This document shows, in pieces, positions 19,234-27,601 of a stretch of DNA of 41,140 nucleotides; the stretch's first letter is position 1; each line of letters opens with the position of its first letter. Origin of the DNA: Ilumatobacteraceae bacterium (GTDB lineage: Bacteria > Actinomycetota > Acidimicrobiia > Acidimicrobiales > Ilumatobacteraceae); NCBI GenBank assembly GCA_017856815.1, contig JAFMEI010000002.1:1-41140 (forward strand). Direction: 5' to 3'. Below the pieces are notes generated by a model, which made no database searches, was not told where the DNA came from, and was given only the letters and a program-made list of their open reading frames with translations. The translations under genes and the position numbers were made by a program.

Positions 19234-20055
19234 TTAGTTATCGCGCAATTTCGCAAGCAAGCGCAGGATTTCAAGATAGAGCCACACGAGTGTGACCATC
19301 ACACCAAAAGCAGCGAACCACTCCATCTGCTTTGGGAAACCTTCGCGCTCGCCACGCTCAATGAAATCAAAATCAAGTGCGAGGTTCGCAGCCGCAAGAC
19401 CAGCAACAAAGATGCTGAAGATAATTGACAAGCCGCTGTTCGACTGGAAGAAACTCACATTGCCACCGAACAAGTTGATCAACAGCGAAACACCGTAGAA
19501 CAACATCAGGCCAAGAGTTGCGCCGACCACGATGCGGCGGAATTTGCTAGTGACACGAATGATTCGTGTGCGATACATGAACAACATCGCGGCGAAAACT
19601 CCGATGGTTGCACCGACAGCCTGCAAAACAATTCCGTCATATGCGATCTCGAACATCTTTGAAATCGCACCCAGCGCAATGCCCTGTGCGATCGAATAAA
19701 TCGGTGCAGTGATGCGCGCGAGATTCGGCTTGAACGCGGTGACAAGTGCGGCAACAAGGCCGACGATCATTCCCACTCCAGCTACGGCTGGGAACTTCAC
19801 GGTGCCATCGGCGGCGGCTTCGGGTACTGCCAGCCAACCAAAGGCTGCTGCCGCCAGCAGCAAGGACATGAGAACCATCGTGGCGCTGGCCGCACCGCGG
19901 GCGGTCATGGCGTCGGTACGGGTCTGCCAGGGGCTGATTGGGCCGTCATCAATGGGTGGAGCCCAAGCCCCCGATGGAGCGGCCCAGCCGGCTTCTTCCA
20001 CGCCCCGACCCGAGGCCTTAGAGAATGACTTTTCGTTCAAGATGGGGTTTGCCAT
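19234..20055 (-). CDS. Bax inhibitor-1/YccA-type multi-pass membrane protein
   Basis: 273 aa; long proline-rich N-tail then 7 TM; ALDFDFIERGEREGFPKQMEWFAAFGVMVTLVWLYLEILRLLAKLRDN. Confidence 0.88.
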   Translation of the reverse strand: MANPILNEKSFSKASGRGVEEAGWAAPSGAWAPPIDDGPISPWQTRTDAMTARGAASATMVLMSLLLAAAAFGWLAVPEAAADGTVKFPAVAGVGMIVGLVAALVTAFKPNLARITAPIYSIAQGIALGAISKMFEIAYDGIVLQAVGATIGVFAAMLFMYRTRIIRVTSKFRRIVVGATLGLMLFYGVSLLINLFGGNVSFFQSNSGLSIIFSIFVAGLAAANLALDFDFIERGEREGFPKQMEWFAAFGVMVTLVWLYLEILRLLAKLRDN

Positions 20056-20210
20056 GAAATAAAGGCTACAGGCGGGCCTTGGCGGAATTTATTCACCTGC
20101 ACTAACCCTTGACCACGTCTGTATCGTGGACAAGGTCCAAATCGGCCCCGTCCGATGTGGCGAGCAAGTGAAGTCAACCCGCCAGCCCAGCTGGCTTTGA
20201 AGGAGTAAAA

Positions 20211-21149
20211 GTGGCCAAGGAACGCGTAGATCGTGACGAAGAAGACCTCGTACGCCTCTATCTGACCGACATTGGTCAATACCAACTCCTCACCAAGGAC
20301 GACGAAGTGCGTCTTGCCAAGGCCATCGAATCCGGCAAAGAAGCCCGTGAACAGTTGGAGGCAGGCGGCAAGGGTGTCACGGCAACCAAGAAGCGTGAAC
20401 TCCGCAAGCTCGCCAAAGAGGGAGAAGATGCCGAGCGTCAGTTCGTGCAGTCCAACCTTCGTCTCGTGGTTTCGATTGCCAAGAAGTACCAAGCATCTGG
20501 CTTGCCGCTACTTGACCTCATTCAAGAGGGCAACCTCGGTCTCATGCACGCTGTTGAAAAGTTCGACTGGCGTAAGGGCTTCAAATTCTCAACTTATGCA
20601 ACCTGGTGGATCAGGCAGGCGATCACCCGCGGTATCGCAAACACCGGTCGCACCATTCGTCTCCCAGTTCATGCTGGTGACACACTCGCACGCTTGCAAA
20701 AGGCACGTAGTCGCCTTGAGTTGAAGTACGGCCGTCCGGCCACGCTTGCTGAACTCGCCAAAGAAGTCGAGATGCCAGAGGACAAGGTGACCGAAGCACT
20801 GCGCTTTGCCGCTGAACCCCTGTCGCTCTCTGAGCCACTGCGCGAAGACGGCGACGCCGAACTCGGTGACGTGGTTGAAGACCGCTCTGCAGAATCACCA
20901 TTTGAAGTTGCTGCCACTGCGTTGTTGCCTGAGGAAATCGCACGACTGCTCGCTCCACTTGATGAGCGCGAGCGCGAAATTCTCAAGTTGCGCTTTGGGC
21001 TTGATCGTGGTGAGCCACGCACGCTTGAAGATGTCGGTGAGCATTTCAACCTCACACGTGAGCGCATTCGCCAGATTGAAGCGCGTGCAATGAGTAAGTT
21101 GCGTCACCCGTCGTCAGACACCGGTGCGCGCGATCTCATTGCTGGCTGA
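20211..21149 (+). CDS. RNA polymerase sigma-70 factor (RpoD/group 1-2)
   Basis: 312 aa; region 2 (LDLIQEGNLGLMHAVEKFDWRKGFKFSTYATWWIRQAITRGI), region 4 (TLEDVGEHFNLTRERIRQIEARAMSKLRHP); GTG start with AAGGAG RBS. Confidence 0.95.
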   Translation: MAKERVDRDEEDLVRLYLTDIGQYQLLTKDDEVRLAKAIESGKEAREQLEAGGKGVTATKKRELRKLAKEGEDAERQFVQSNLRLVVSIAKKYQASGLPLLDLIQEGNLGLMHAVEKFDWRKGFKFSTYATWWIRQAITRGIANTGRTIRLPVHAGDTLARLQKARSRLELKYGRPATLAELAKEVEMPEDKVTEALRFAAEPLSLSEPLREDGDAELGDVVEDRSAESPFEVAATALLPEEIARLLAPLDEREREILKLRFGLDRGEPRTLEDVGEHFNLTRERIRQIEARAMSKLRHPSSDTGARDLIAG

Positions 21150-22101
21150 TTTTCAGCGCTCCATTCACACCTGAATAGACCGCTGCGATTCCAGCGCCCG
21201 CTATTGCTGCCAAGGAACCCCTTGCTAGCCATTCGTAGCGAACTCCTGGCAACACCGCGTTGGTCATCCAACTGATGCCTGTATAGGCAACCAGACATCC
21301 GGCTGTGCCGATTCCGGCAAGCAATGCATCAGCGAATTTCTCGCGTCGATTAATCAAGCCCGCAAGGGCAAGCAACGCAGCTACTCCCCCGGCGATGCCA
21401 ACTGTGGGGGTGTGTTGTGCAACTTCGGGCAGCGCACGCATTCGAGCTACATCAATCAGCAATACGGAGATGCCAACAGCCAGCACAGCAATTGACAGTG
21501 CCCGGCGTCGCATCGCGAGGAACAAAAGTGCTGCAAATGGAACGGCAACAAGCCACCACATAACCGAGGGTGAGTTGAGCAGTACTAAACGACCCGCGAC
21601 AACGACTTCTTCACCGTCCACAATCAAATTCACAGACCACTGCTGAACAGTCCCTGCATCGTCAAGAGTTGGTGGCGTGGTGGGAGACATCCAATGGATT
21701 CGGTGGTCGTGCCATGCAACCTCACCGTTTCTGGCAATGGTCACCCACTCAGGCTGAAGACTCGGGTCGGGTGTCACAGAATCAACATCAGCCAAGCGAG
21801 ATTTATTCAACACCACTGCCGGCGAATTCTGATTTTCCTCAACTCTGCCGTCATCACGCACACGTAGATAGGGCTCACCGCTATAGCCAGCGATCTCAAC
21901 GGTGTGTCCCTTATCGGCCTTAACCACAATGAAGGAATCGCCAGCAGCTATCGAGATCGCCACACTGCTTGGTTTGGGTGAGATTGATTCAATGATCGAT
22001 TCAGTGTTCTTTGCTTCCGAACCATGCGCGAGCGCCGGTGTTGCAAATCCAATTGCTATAGCGGTCGTTAGCACCAGGTTCGCCAAAAACTTCCGCTTCA
22101 C
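21136..22101 (-). CDS. Conserved hypothetical secreted/membrane protein
   Basis: Signal peptide (MKRKFLANLVLTTAIAIGFATPALA), extracytoplasmic domain with GYSGEPYLRVRDDGRVEENQNSPAVVLNKSR, several C-terminal TMs; RBS AGAGGTGTG. Confidence 0.8.
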   Translation of the reverse strand: MKRKFLANLVLTTAIAIGFATPALAHGSEAKNTESIIESISPKPSSVAISIAAGDSFIVVKADKGHTVEIAGYSGEPYLRVRDDGRVEENQNSPAVVLNKSRLADVDSVTPDPSLQPEWVTIARNGEVAWHDHRIHWMSPTTPPTLDDAGTVQQWSVNLIVDGEEVVVAGRLVLLNSPSVMWWLVAVPFAALLFLAMRRRALSIAVLAVGISVLLIDVARMRALPEVAQHTPTVGIAGGVAALLALAGLINRREKFADALLAGIGTAGCLVAYTGISWMTNAVLPGVRYEWLARGSLAAIAGAGIAAVYSGVNGALKISQQ

Positions 22102-22142
22102 ATCACACCTCTTTTAATGACCCTACAAGGGGAAAGGAATCC

Positions 22143-22784
22143 ATGTACACACTGTGTTGGTCGGTCAAAGGCGGAAGTGGAACCACTGTTGTTTCTTCTG
22201 CCCTTGCCGTTGTGTCAGCTCGTGCCAATGAGAATGCCGTGTTGGTGGATCTAAGAGGCGATGTTCCAGCAGCACTTGGCATCCAGGAACCCAGTGGGCC
22301 AGGTGTCGTTGATTGGCTCAATTCGTCATCAAACACCCCTGCTGAGGCGCTCAATTATCTGACCACTGATGTCGGCAATGGTCTACAGCTATTGCATCGT
22401 GGAAAAGGTGACTTCGCTGAATCATCTCGACTTGAGGCATTCGCCGAATACTTGGAGCACCACCCGCAACTTTGCATTGTGGATTCCGGAACAGGGATTC
22501 CGCCGGCAGTACTTCGTGAGCATGCGTTGCACTCGCTTTTAATTACTCGGCCCTGTTATCTCGCTCTGCGTCGCGCCACTGATTGTGCCTCATTAGCTGA
22601 TGGGATAATTCTGATCACCGAAGCTGGCCGTGCGTTAAGCCGTCGTGATGTTGAGGCAGTGCTACAGGTGCCGGTGATTGCAGAAATTCCAGTTGATGCA
22701 TCCGTGGCGCGCGCGGTTGACGCAGGACTGCTCGCTGCGCGATTGCCAACCGTGATTAGTTCGCGCTTGATTGCCGTGGCGTGA
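22143..22784 (+). CDS. TadZ/CpaE-like P-loop (MinD/ParA-type) protein
   Basis: SVKGGSGTTVVSSALAVV deviant Walker A; 213 aa; first gene of the Tad-type cluster; RBS AAGGGGAAAGG. Confidence 0.75.
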   Translation: MYTLCWSVKGGSGTTVVSSALAVVSARANENAVLVDLRGDVPAALGIQEPSGPGVVDWLNSSSNTPAEALNYLTTDVGNGLQLLHRGKGDFAESSRLEAFAEYLEHHPQLCIVDSGTGIPPAVLREHALHSLLITRPCYLALRRATDCASLADGIILITEAGRALSRRDVEAVLQVPVIAEIPVDASVARAVDAGLLAARLPTVISSRLIAVA

Positions 22785-23878
22785 TGTTGGATTCGATCGT
22801 GAAAGAGGTTTGTTCGATTGTCCGCTCGCGTCGCGACACCTCGATACGAGCTGTGGAGGAAGTGATTAGATCTGTGGCGCCGTTGTTGGGCCCTACTGAG
22901 AAAGATGTGCTGATCCGCCGCGTGGAGGCTGAGCTACACGGTTTTGGCGCCCTGCAGGAATTTCTAGATGATCCCCAAGTACGTGAGGTGATGGTCAACC
23001 ACGCCACCGAACTCTGGGTGGACAAAAACTCGGGTCCTGAATTTGTGGGGACTATCGACCCCGAGAAGGTTGATGCATTTTTGGAGCGCGTGCTCGCACC
23101 TTTGGTTCGGCGCCTTGATTTGGTCAATCCGGTTGTTGATGCACGTTTGGCAGATGGCTCGCGTCTCTGCGCGGTGATTCCTCCTGTCGCCGCGCGGGGC
23201 ACCTGTCTCGCAGTCCGTAAATTTGCAATCACACCAATCCCACTGGGTGCGTTTCTTGATCGCAGCGGTGTGCAACTTCTGCAGGAGATAGTGCATCGGC
23301 GTTGCAATGTGCTGGTGAGCGGCCCAACCTCATCAGGTAAGACCACTCTGCTGAATGCAATCACCGAACTCGTTCCAGATGGTGAGCGTATCGTCACAAT
23401 TGAAGACACCAGTGAGTTGCAACCCCGCACATCACATGTTGTGGGTCTTGAGTCTCGCCCAGGTAACAACGAAGGTCTCACCGAGATCACTGCCTCACAC
23501 CTGCTACGCGCAGCTCTACGCTTGCGACCCGACCGGCTCGTGATTGGTGAGATTCGTGGCGACGAAGCCGTTGAGCTTGTGCAGGCGATGAACACCGGCC
23601 ACGACGGTACTCTCGCCACTTGTCATGCGAACAGTGCTGAAGACGCGCTACGCCGAATGGAAGCACTGATCATGAGAGCCACTAATTGGAGTGCTGAAGT
23701 TGTCCGTGAGCACATCCGTAATTCGATTGATGTTGTAATTCATGTTGCTCGCTCGGTCACTGGGGTGCGTGCGGTTGCACACATCGCCGAGGTTGATCGT
23801 GAAACACGCGGCTCGCTGCGCACGCGGATGATTTGGTGCGACTCCCAACAACTCATGCCACTACGCAATTGGCGGTGA
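22781..23878 (+). CDS. CpaF/TadA family secretion ATPase
   Basis: VSGPTSSGKTTLLNAITELVPDGERIVTIEDTSEL, RLRPDRLVIGEIRGDEAVELVQAMNTGHDGTLATCHAN; GTGA overlap with the preceding gene. Confidence 0.94.
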   Translation: MMLDSIVKEVCSIVRSRRDTSIRAVEEVIRSVAPLLGPTEKDVLIRRVEAELHGFGALQEFLDDPQVREVMVNHATELWVDKNSGPEFVGTIDPEKVDAFLERVLAPLVRRLDLVNPVVDARLADGSRLCAVIPPVAARGTCLAVRKFAITPIPLGAFLDRSGVQLLQEIVHRRCNVLVSGPTSSGKTTLLNAITELVPDGERIVTIEDTSELQPRTSHVVGLESRPGNNEGLTEITASHLLRAALRLRPDRLVIGEIRGDEAVELVQAMNTGHDGTLATCHANSAEDALRRMEALIMRATNWSAEVVREHIRNSIDVVIHVARSVTGVRAVAHIAEVDRETRGSLRTRMIWCDSQQLMPLRNWR

Positions 23879-23882
23879 GAGA

Positions 23883-24896
23883 TTGATAAGCGGTCGTGCA
23901 ACTTTGACCTGCCTTGGCGCATTTTTCACGGTGTATCTACCGTGTAATGCTTTCGTGAATCACAGGTGGGTTCGTCAGCGCTTGCAGCCCGCACGCGTAA
24001 TGGATCCGGTGGAACTGCCCATGGCTGTTCCACTTGTCGATCGCATTGAGCAAGCCGCACGAGAGATTCAGGCGGGAAAAGCTATTTCAATCGCACTCGA
24101 AGCTCTCACTTGTGATGCTGTTGTGATGAGCCAACAAAGGCTCGTGGCTAAAGCAATCACGGCAGCCCATAATGCGGGCCCGGGTGCTGTTGCCGTCTTG
24201 CACGGGATTGCAGATGTTCTTCGACGCCGCGAGGCCGCGGACCTCTTACGAGAATCCCAGGCAGCAACTGCAGTTTTCTCAGCGCGAGTGCTCACCTGGA
24301 TACCGGGGCTCGCTGGTCTACTCATGTGTGTAGTTGACCCTCGTGTACGTGGCTTTCTACTTGGTACTCGCACGGGGTGGGCATGCGTTGTGATCGCCGT
24401 AATTTTGAATCTTTTGGCGCGTGCATACATGCAACGCGTCGTTAATGCTCCCAGCAAAGCCGACCCAATCTCGGAAATCGTCGACTCGATCTGTGTTGGC
24501 TTGGCGGCCCGAGGAACTATTCATGGAGCAATTGACTGGGCGGCCCGCGAAGGTGGTCACGAATCATTGCAAAACGTGGCAGACACACTCGCAATGGGTG
24601 GAACTTTTGAACAAGCTATGGGTGCTTTACAGACCGAACTTGGACCCACTTCTGCCCCATTGATTGCCGTCATTCGCTCCCATCAACGTGACGGGCTTCC
24701 GATAACCCCAACTTTGGACCGAATCCGCACCTTTGCTGTCATGCGACAAGAACGCGAAGCCGAATCACTTGCACGACGCCTTCCTGTGCGTCTCAGTTTT
24801 CCATTGGTGTTTCTTATCTTGCCGTCGTTTGCACTTGTCACAGTTGTTCCACTCATTGCAGCAGCAATTGGTTCATTGACTACCCCTTTGTCCTGA
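23883..24896 (+). CDS. Type II secretion F-family protein, apparently TadB-TadC fused
   Basis: 337 aa with two GspF-like helical/TM units (DRIEQAAREIQAGKAISIALEAL...; EIVDSICVGLAARGTIHGAIDWAAREGG...RRLPVRLSFPLVFLILPSFALVTVVPLI). TTG start uncertain. Confidence 0.75.
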   Translation: MISGRATLTCLGAFFTVYLPCNAFVNHRWVRQRLQPARVMDPVELPMAVPLVDRIEQAAREIQAGKAISIALEALTCDAVVMSQQRLVAKAITAAHNAGPGAVAVLHGIADVLRRREAADLLRESQAATAVFSARVLTWIPGLAGLLMCVVDPRVRGFLLGTRTGWACVVIAVILNLLARAYMQRVVNAPSKADPISEIVDSICVGLAARGTIHGAIDWAAREGGHESLQNVADTLAMGGTFEQAMGALQTELGPTSAPLIAVIRSHQRDGLPITPTLDRIRTFAVMRQEREAESLARRLPVRLSFPLVFLILPSFALVTVVPLIAAAIGSLTTPLS

Positions 24897-24912
24897 AGCT
24901 TCGAAGGAACGA

Positions 24913-25107
24913 ATGAAATCTCAACTGAAATCAGTTCTCGCTGACGAACACGGTCAGTCAACAACCGAGTATGCGCTCGTGATTCTTGGCGCTGCAGTTA
25001 TTGGTCTGCTTGTGGTTGCGTGGGCTACCTCTGGTGGTGGTGCCGGGCAGATTGGACGGCTCTTCAACTCGGTAATGGATTCCGTGATTGGCAAAGTCTC
25101 AGGCTGA
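24913..25107 (+). CDS. Flp-pilin-like prepilin
   Basis: 64 aa; DEHGQSTTEYALVILGAAVIGLLVVAWATSG: G^QSTTE prepilin cleavage motif followed by one TM helix. Confidence 0.85.
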   Translation: MKSQLKSVLADEHGQSTTEYALVILGAAVIGLLVVAWATSGGGAGQIGRLFNSVMDSVIGKVSG

Positions 25108-25459
25108 TCCGCATCGCGGCCAAGCCGCAGTTGAACTCGCACTTGTGATGCCAGTTGTTGTCGTGTTCATGCTCTTGATTCTGCAAGTTGGCTTAGTCGT
25201 GCGAGAGCAGATCGCGTTGATCCACGCATGTGGTGCGGCTGCAAGGGCGGCCTCAATCGCAGATTCACCTGACGATGCAGCACATTCTGTCCTTGATGCA
25301 TCGTCAGTTGGCGATGGAGCCAACATCGCTGTCACCACAAAAGATGGGATGGTAACGGTTGATGTCGTTTTCAACCATCCAACTGATCTGGCCATAGTTG
25401 GGTTCTTTTTGCCTGACATCACCCTTCGGGCTTCTGCTACCTATCAATTGCAGGGATGA
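25088..25459 (+). CDS. TadE-like pseudopilin
   Basis: RGQAAVELALVMPVVVVFMLLILQVGLVVREQIALIHACGAAARAAS; overlaps the Flp gene; likely TTG start at 25088 since later GTG/ATG codons would remove the pilin motif. Confidence 0.82.
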   Translation: MAKSQADPHRGQAAVELALVMPVVVVFMLLILQVGLVVREQIALIHACGAAARAASIADSPDDAAHSVLDASSVGDGANIAVTTKDGMVTVDVVFNHPTDLAIVGFFLPDITLRASATYQLQG

Positions 25460-25535
25460 TCCCGTTGTTAAGAGTTGTTCAAGAATTACAGACTCCACAA
25501 GACACACGTATTCGAGGCTGACTAGCGTCATTTGC

Positions 25536-26222
25536 GTGGAACTCAAGCCGCGAATCTTGATCGCTGAAGACGATGCCGCCGTTCGTACGGCGGTGGAGCG
25601 CGTGCTCAAGCTGGAGGGCTACGAGGTCATAACGACCAGCGACGGTGCAGCCGCCCTGAATGAAATTCTCGCCCGTGAACCCGATATGGCAGTTCTTGAT
25701 GTGATGATGCCATTCACCGATGGGCTTAGTGTGTGCCGCGAACTACGTCGCCAAGGTATCCGCATGCCAATCCTCATGCTCACGGCACGAGACCAAGTCA
25801 CCGATCGAGTAGCTGGCCTAGACGCAGGTGCAGATGACTATCTGGTGAAGCCGTTTGCGATTGATGAACTCCTGGCACGGGTGCGTGCATTGCTACGCCG
25901 TACGAGTGTCTCTGCATCTCTCGGCACACTTCGATATGCAGATGTGATTCTTGATTCGGATCGACGCACGGTGACCCGAAATGGTCGCAGTATTGATCTC
26001 ACAAAGACCGAGTTTGATCTTCTCGAACTTCTCATGGCTACTCCGGAGCATGTACTCAGCCGAGATCACATCTACGAGAACATTTGGGGTTACAACTTTG
26101 AGACCGGATCAAAATCGCTCGATGTTTATATCGGATATTTGCGCCGCAAACTTGAGGAAGACTCCGAAGCGAAACTCATCCATACCGTTCGAGGTGTTGG
26201 CTACACGATGAGGCAGCAGTGA
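25536..26222 (+). CDS. OmpR/PhoB-family response regulator (MprA-like)
   Basis: LKPRILIAEDDAAVRTAVERVLKLEGYEV ... LDVMMPFTDGLSVCRELR ... DDYLVKPFAIDELLARVRALLRR; winged helix C-term. GTG 25536 preferred over the track start 25398. Confidence 0.92.
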   Translation: MELKPRILIAEDDAAVRTAVERVLKLEGYEVITTSDGAAALNEILAREPDMAVLDVMMPFTDGLSVCRELRRQGIRMPILMLTARDQVTDRVAGLDAGADDYLVKPFAIDELLARVRALLRRTSVSASLGTLRYADVILDSDRRTVTRNGRSIDLTKTEFDLLELLMATPEHVLSRDHIYENIWGYNFETGSKSLDVYIGYLRRKLEEDSEAKLIHTVRGVGYTMRQQ

Positions 26223-27601
26223 CACTTCGTGCGCGCCTGGTGCTGTTGTCGGCCACTGTTGTTTCGCTGGCAGCAATCACGATCGGAGTTGGTGCGTATG
26301 TGATTGCGGGCTCGCGACTCCAAGCCGAGGTTGACCATGCCTTAGATACACGGGTGAATTCAATTGAACGCGCGGTTCAAGAATCCACAAATCCAGGATT
26401 TCGCGGACCGCATCGAGACGAGCCAGAGGGCGACCCACTATTGCAATCGCGATTTGACGTGCTCACACAAGTGATCGACCGAGACGGCAATATCCTCGCA
26501 GCCGATGGTCGTTATCGCCTCACCCCTGATGGTCGCGACATGACCATCGCCACCGAACAACTCGGACGCCATCGTTGGACTATCACGATCGATGGGACCA
26601 AGTATCGCGGCGTGACTACGGGTCTCACGCCAGTTGGTGCCGTGATGGTGGCCCGTGAAATATCAGATATCACTGCGGCACAGAACTCAATGCGGTGGTG
26701 GTTTCTCGGACTGGGTCTTGGCACAATCGCAATTGCAACGCTCTTGGCTTGGCAAATTGCTCGTAAGACTGCAAAGCCAATTGAAGAGCTCGCAGTTGCA
26801 ACTGCCGAGATCACACGCACTCAGGACACCTCTAAATCCATTGAAGTGCGATCAAGTGGTGAGATTCGTAATCTCACAGATGGTTTCAATTCAATGCTGA
26901 GTGCACTCAACTTGAGCCGGATGCAACAGCAACAGTTGGTCCAAGATGCATCGCACGAACTGCGCACTCCACTGACAAGTCTGCGTGCGAATGCTGAAAT
27001 TTTGACGCGTCACGACTTGGATGAATCCACCCGCCAGGAAATTCTGCGCGACATTCAAGCTGAAGTTGATGAACTCACCGCTTTGGCCAGTGAACTCACC
27101 GCACTGGCTACCGACCAGCGCAAAGAGGAGGAGGTGAGCGAAGTCTCAATGACTGAGATTGCTGATTTGGTTGCAAGCCGTGCATCAAGGCGCACTGGCC
27201 GCACGGTCACGGTCACCGCAGATAATCCCGCCGAGGTTCGGGTACGCGCATCTCAGTTTGATCGCGCGCTAAGCAACCTTGTGGACAACGCACTCAAGTT
27301 CAGCCCTGAAACCACAGGTGTTGAGATTCATATAAATAGGTATCGCATCGCGGTTCAGGACCACGGCCCTGGAATTAGCGACGACGACGCACCAAAGGTT
27401 TTCGACCGCTTCTTCCGCTCAGTTGCCACACGAACTGCACCTGGCTCGGGCCTCGGGCTAGCAATCGTTTCTCAATTCGCTCAGGACCATAACGCGACCA
27501 CCTTCATTGAACGCGGTGAAGATGGTGGGGCGATCGTTGGATTGGTATTCCCGAGCGATCCGACCAGTTGGGCTAACCCAAACCCCCACCAGGCGCAATA
27601 G
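26219..27601 (+). CDS. HAMP-containing sensor histidine kinase (MprB-like)
   Basis: [21 protein letters not shown]-box, [15 protein letters not shown]-box, [19 protein letters not shown]-like overlap with the RR gene. Confidence 0.94.
   Translation: MTLRARLVLLSATVVSLAAITIGVGAYVIAGSRLQAEVDHALDTRVNSIERAVQESTNPGFRGPHRDEPEGDPLLQSRFDVLTQVIDRDGNILAADGRYRLTPDGRDMTIATEQLGRHRWTITIDGTKYRGVTTGLTPVGAVMVAREISDITAAQNSMRWWFLGLGLGTIAIATLLAWQIARKTAKPIEELAVATAEITRTQDTSKSIEVRSSGEIRNLTDGFNSMLSALNLSRMQQQQLVQDASHELRTPLTSLRANAEILTRHDLDESTRQEILRDIQAEVDELTALASELTALATDQRKEEEVSEVSMTEIADLVASRASRRTGRTVTVTADNPAEVRVRASQFDRALSNLVDNALKFSPETTGVEIHINRYRIAVQDHGPGISDDDAPKVFDRFFRSVATRTAPGSGLGLAIVSQFAQDHNATTFIERGEDGGAIVGLVFPSDPTSWANPNPHQAQ

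Noticed and set aside
20669-21067. 132-aa Ser/Arg-rich antisense ORF in the sigma factor gene
   Set aside because: Low complexity shadow ORF opposite an unambiguous sigma-70 CDS.
22756-23619. 287-aa antisense ORF opposite cpaF
   Set aside because: Ser/Arg/Thr-rich shadow ORF with no family features; the + strand carries clear CpaF motifs.
25398-25535. N-terminal extension of the response regulator (track start 25398)
   Set aside because: It overlaps tadE and lacks receiver-domain similarity; GTG 25536 gives a normal REC start.
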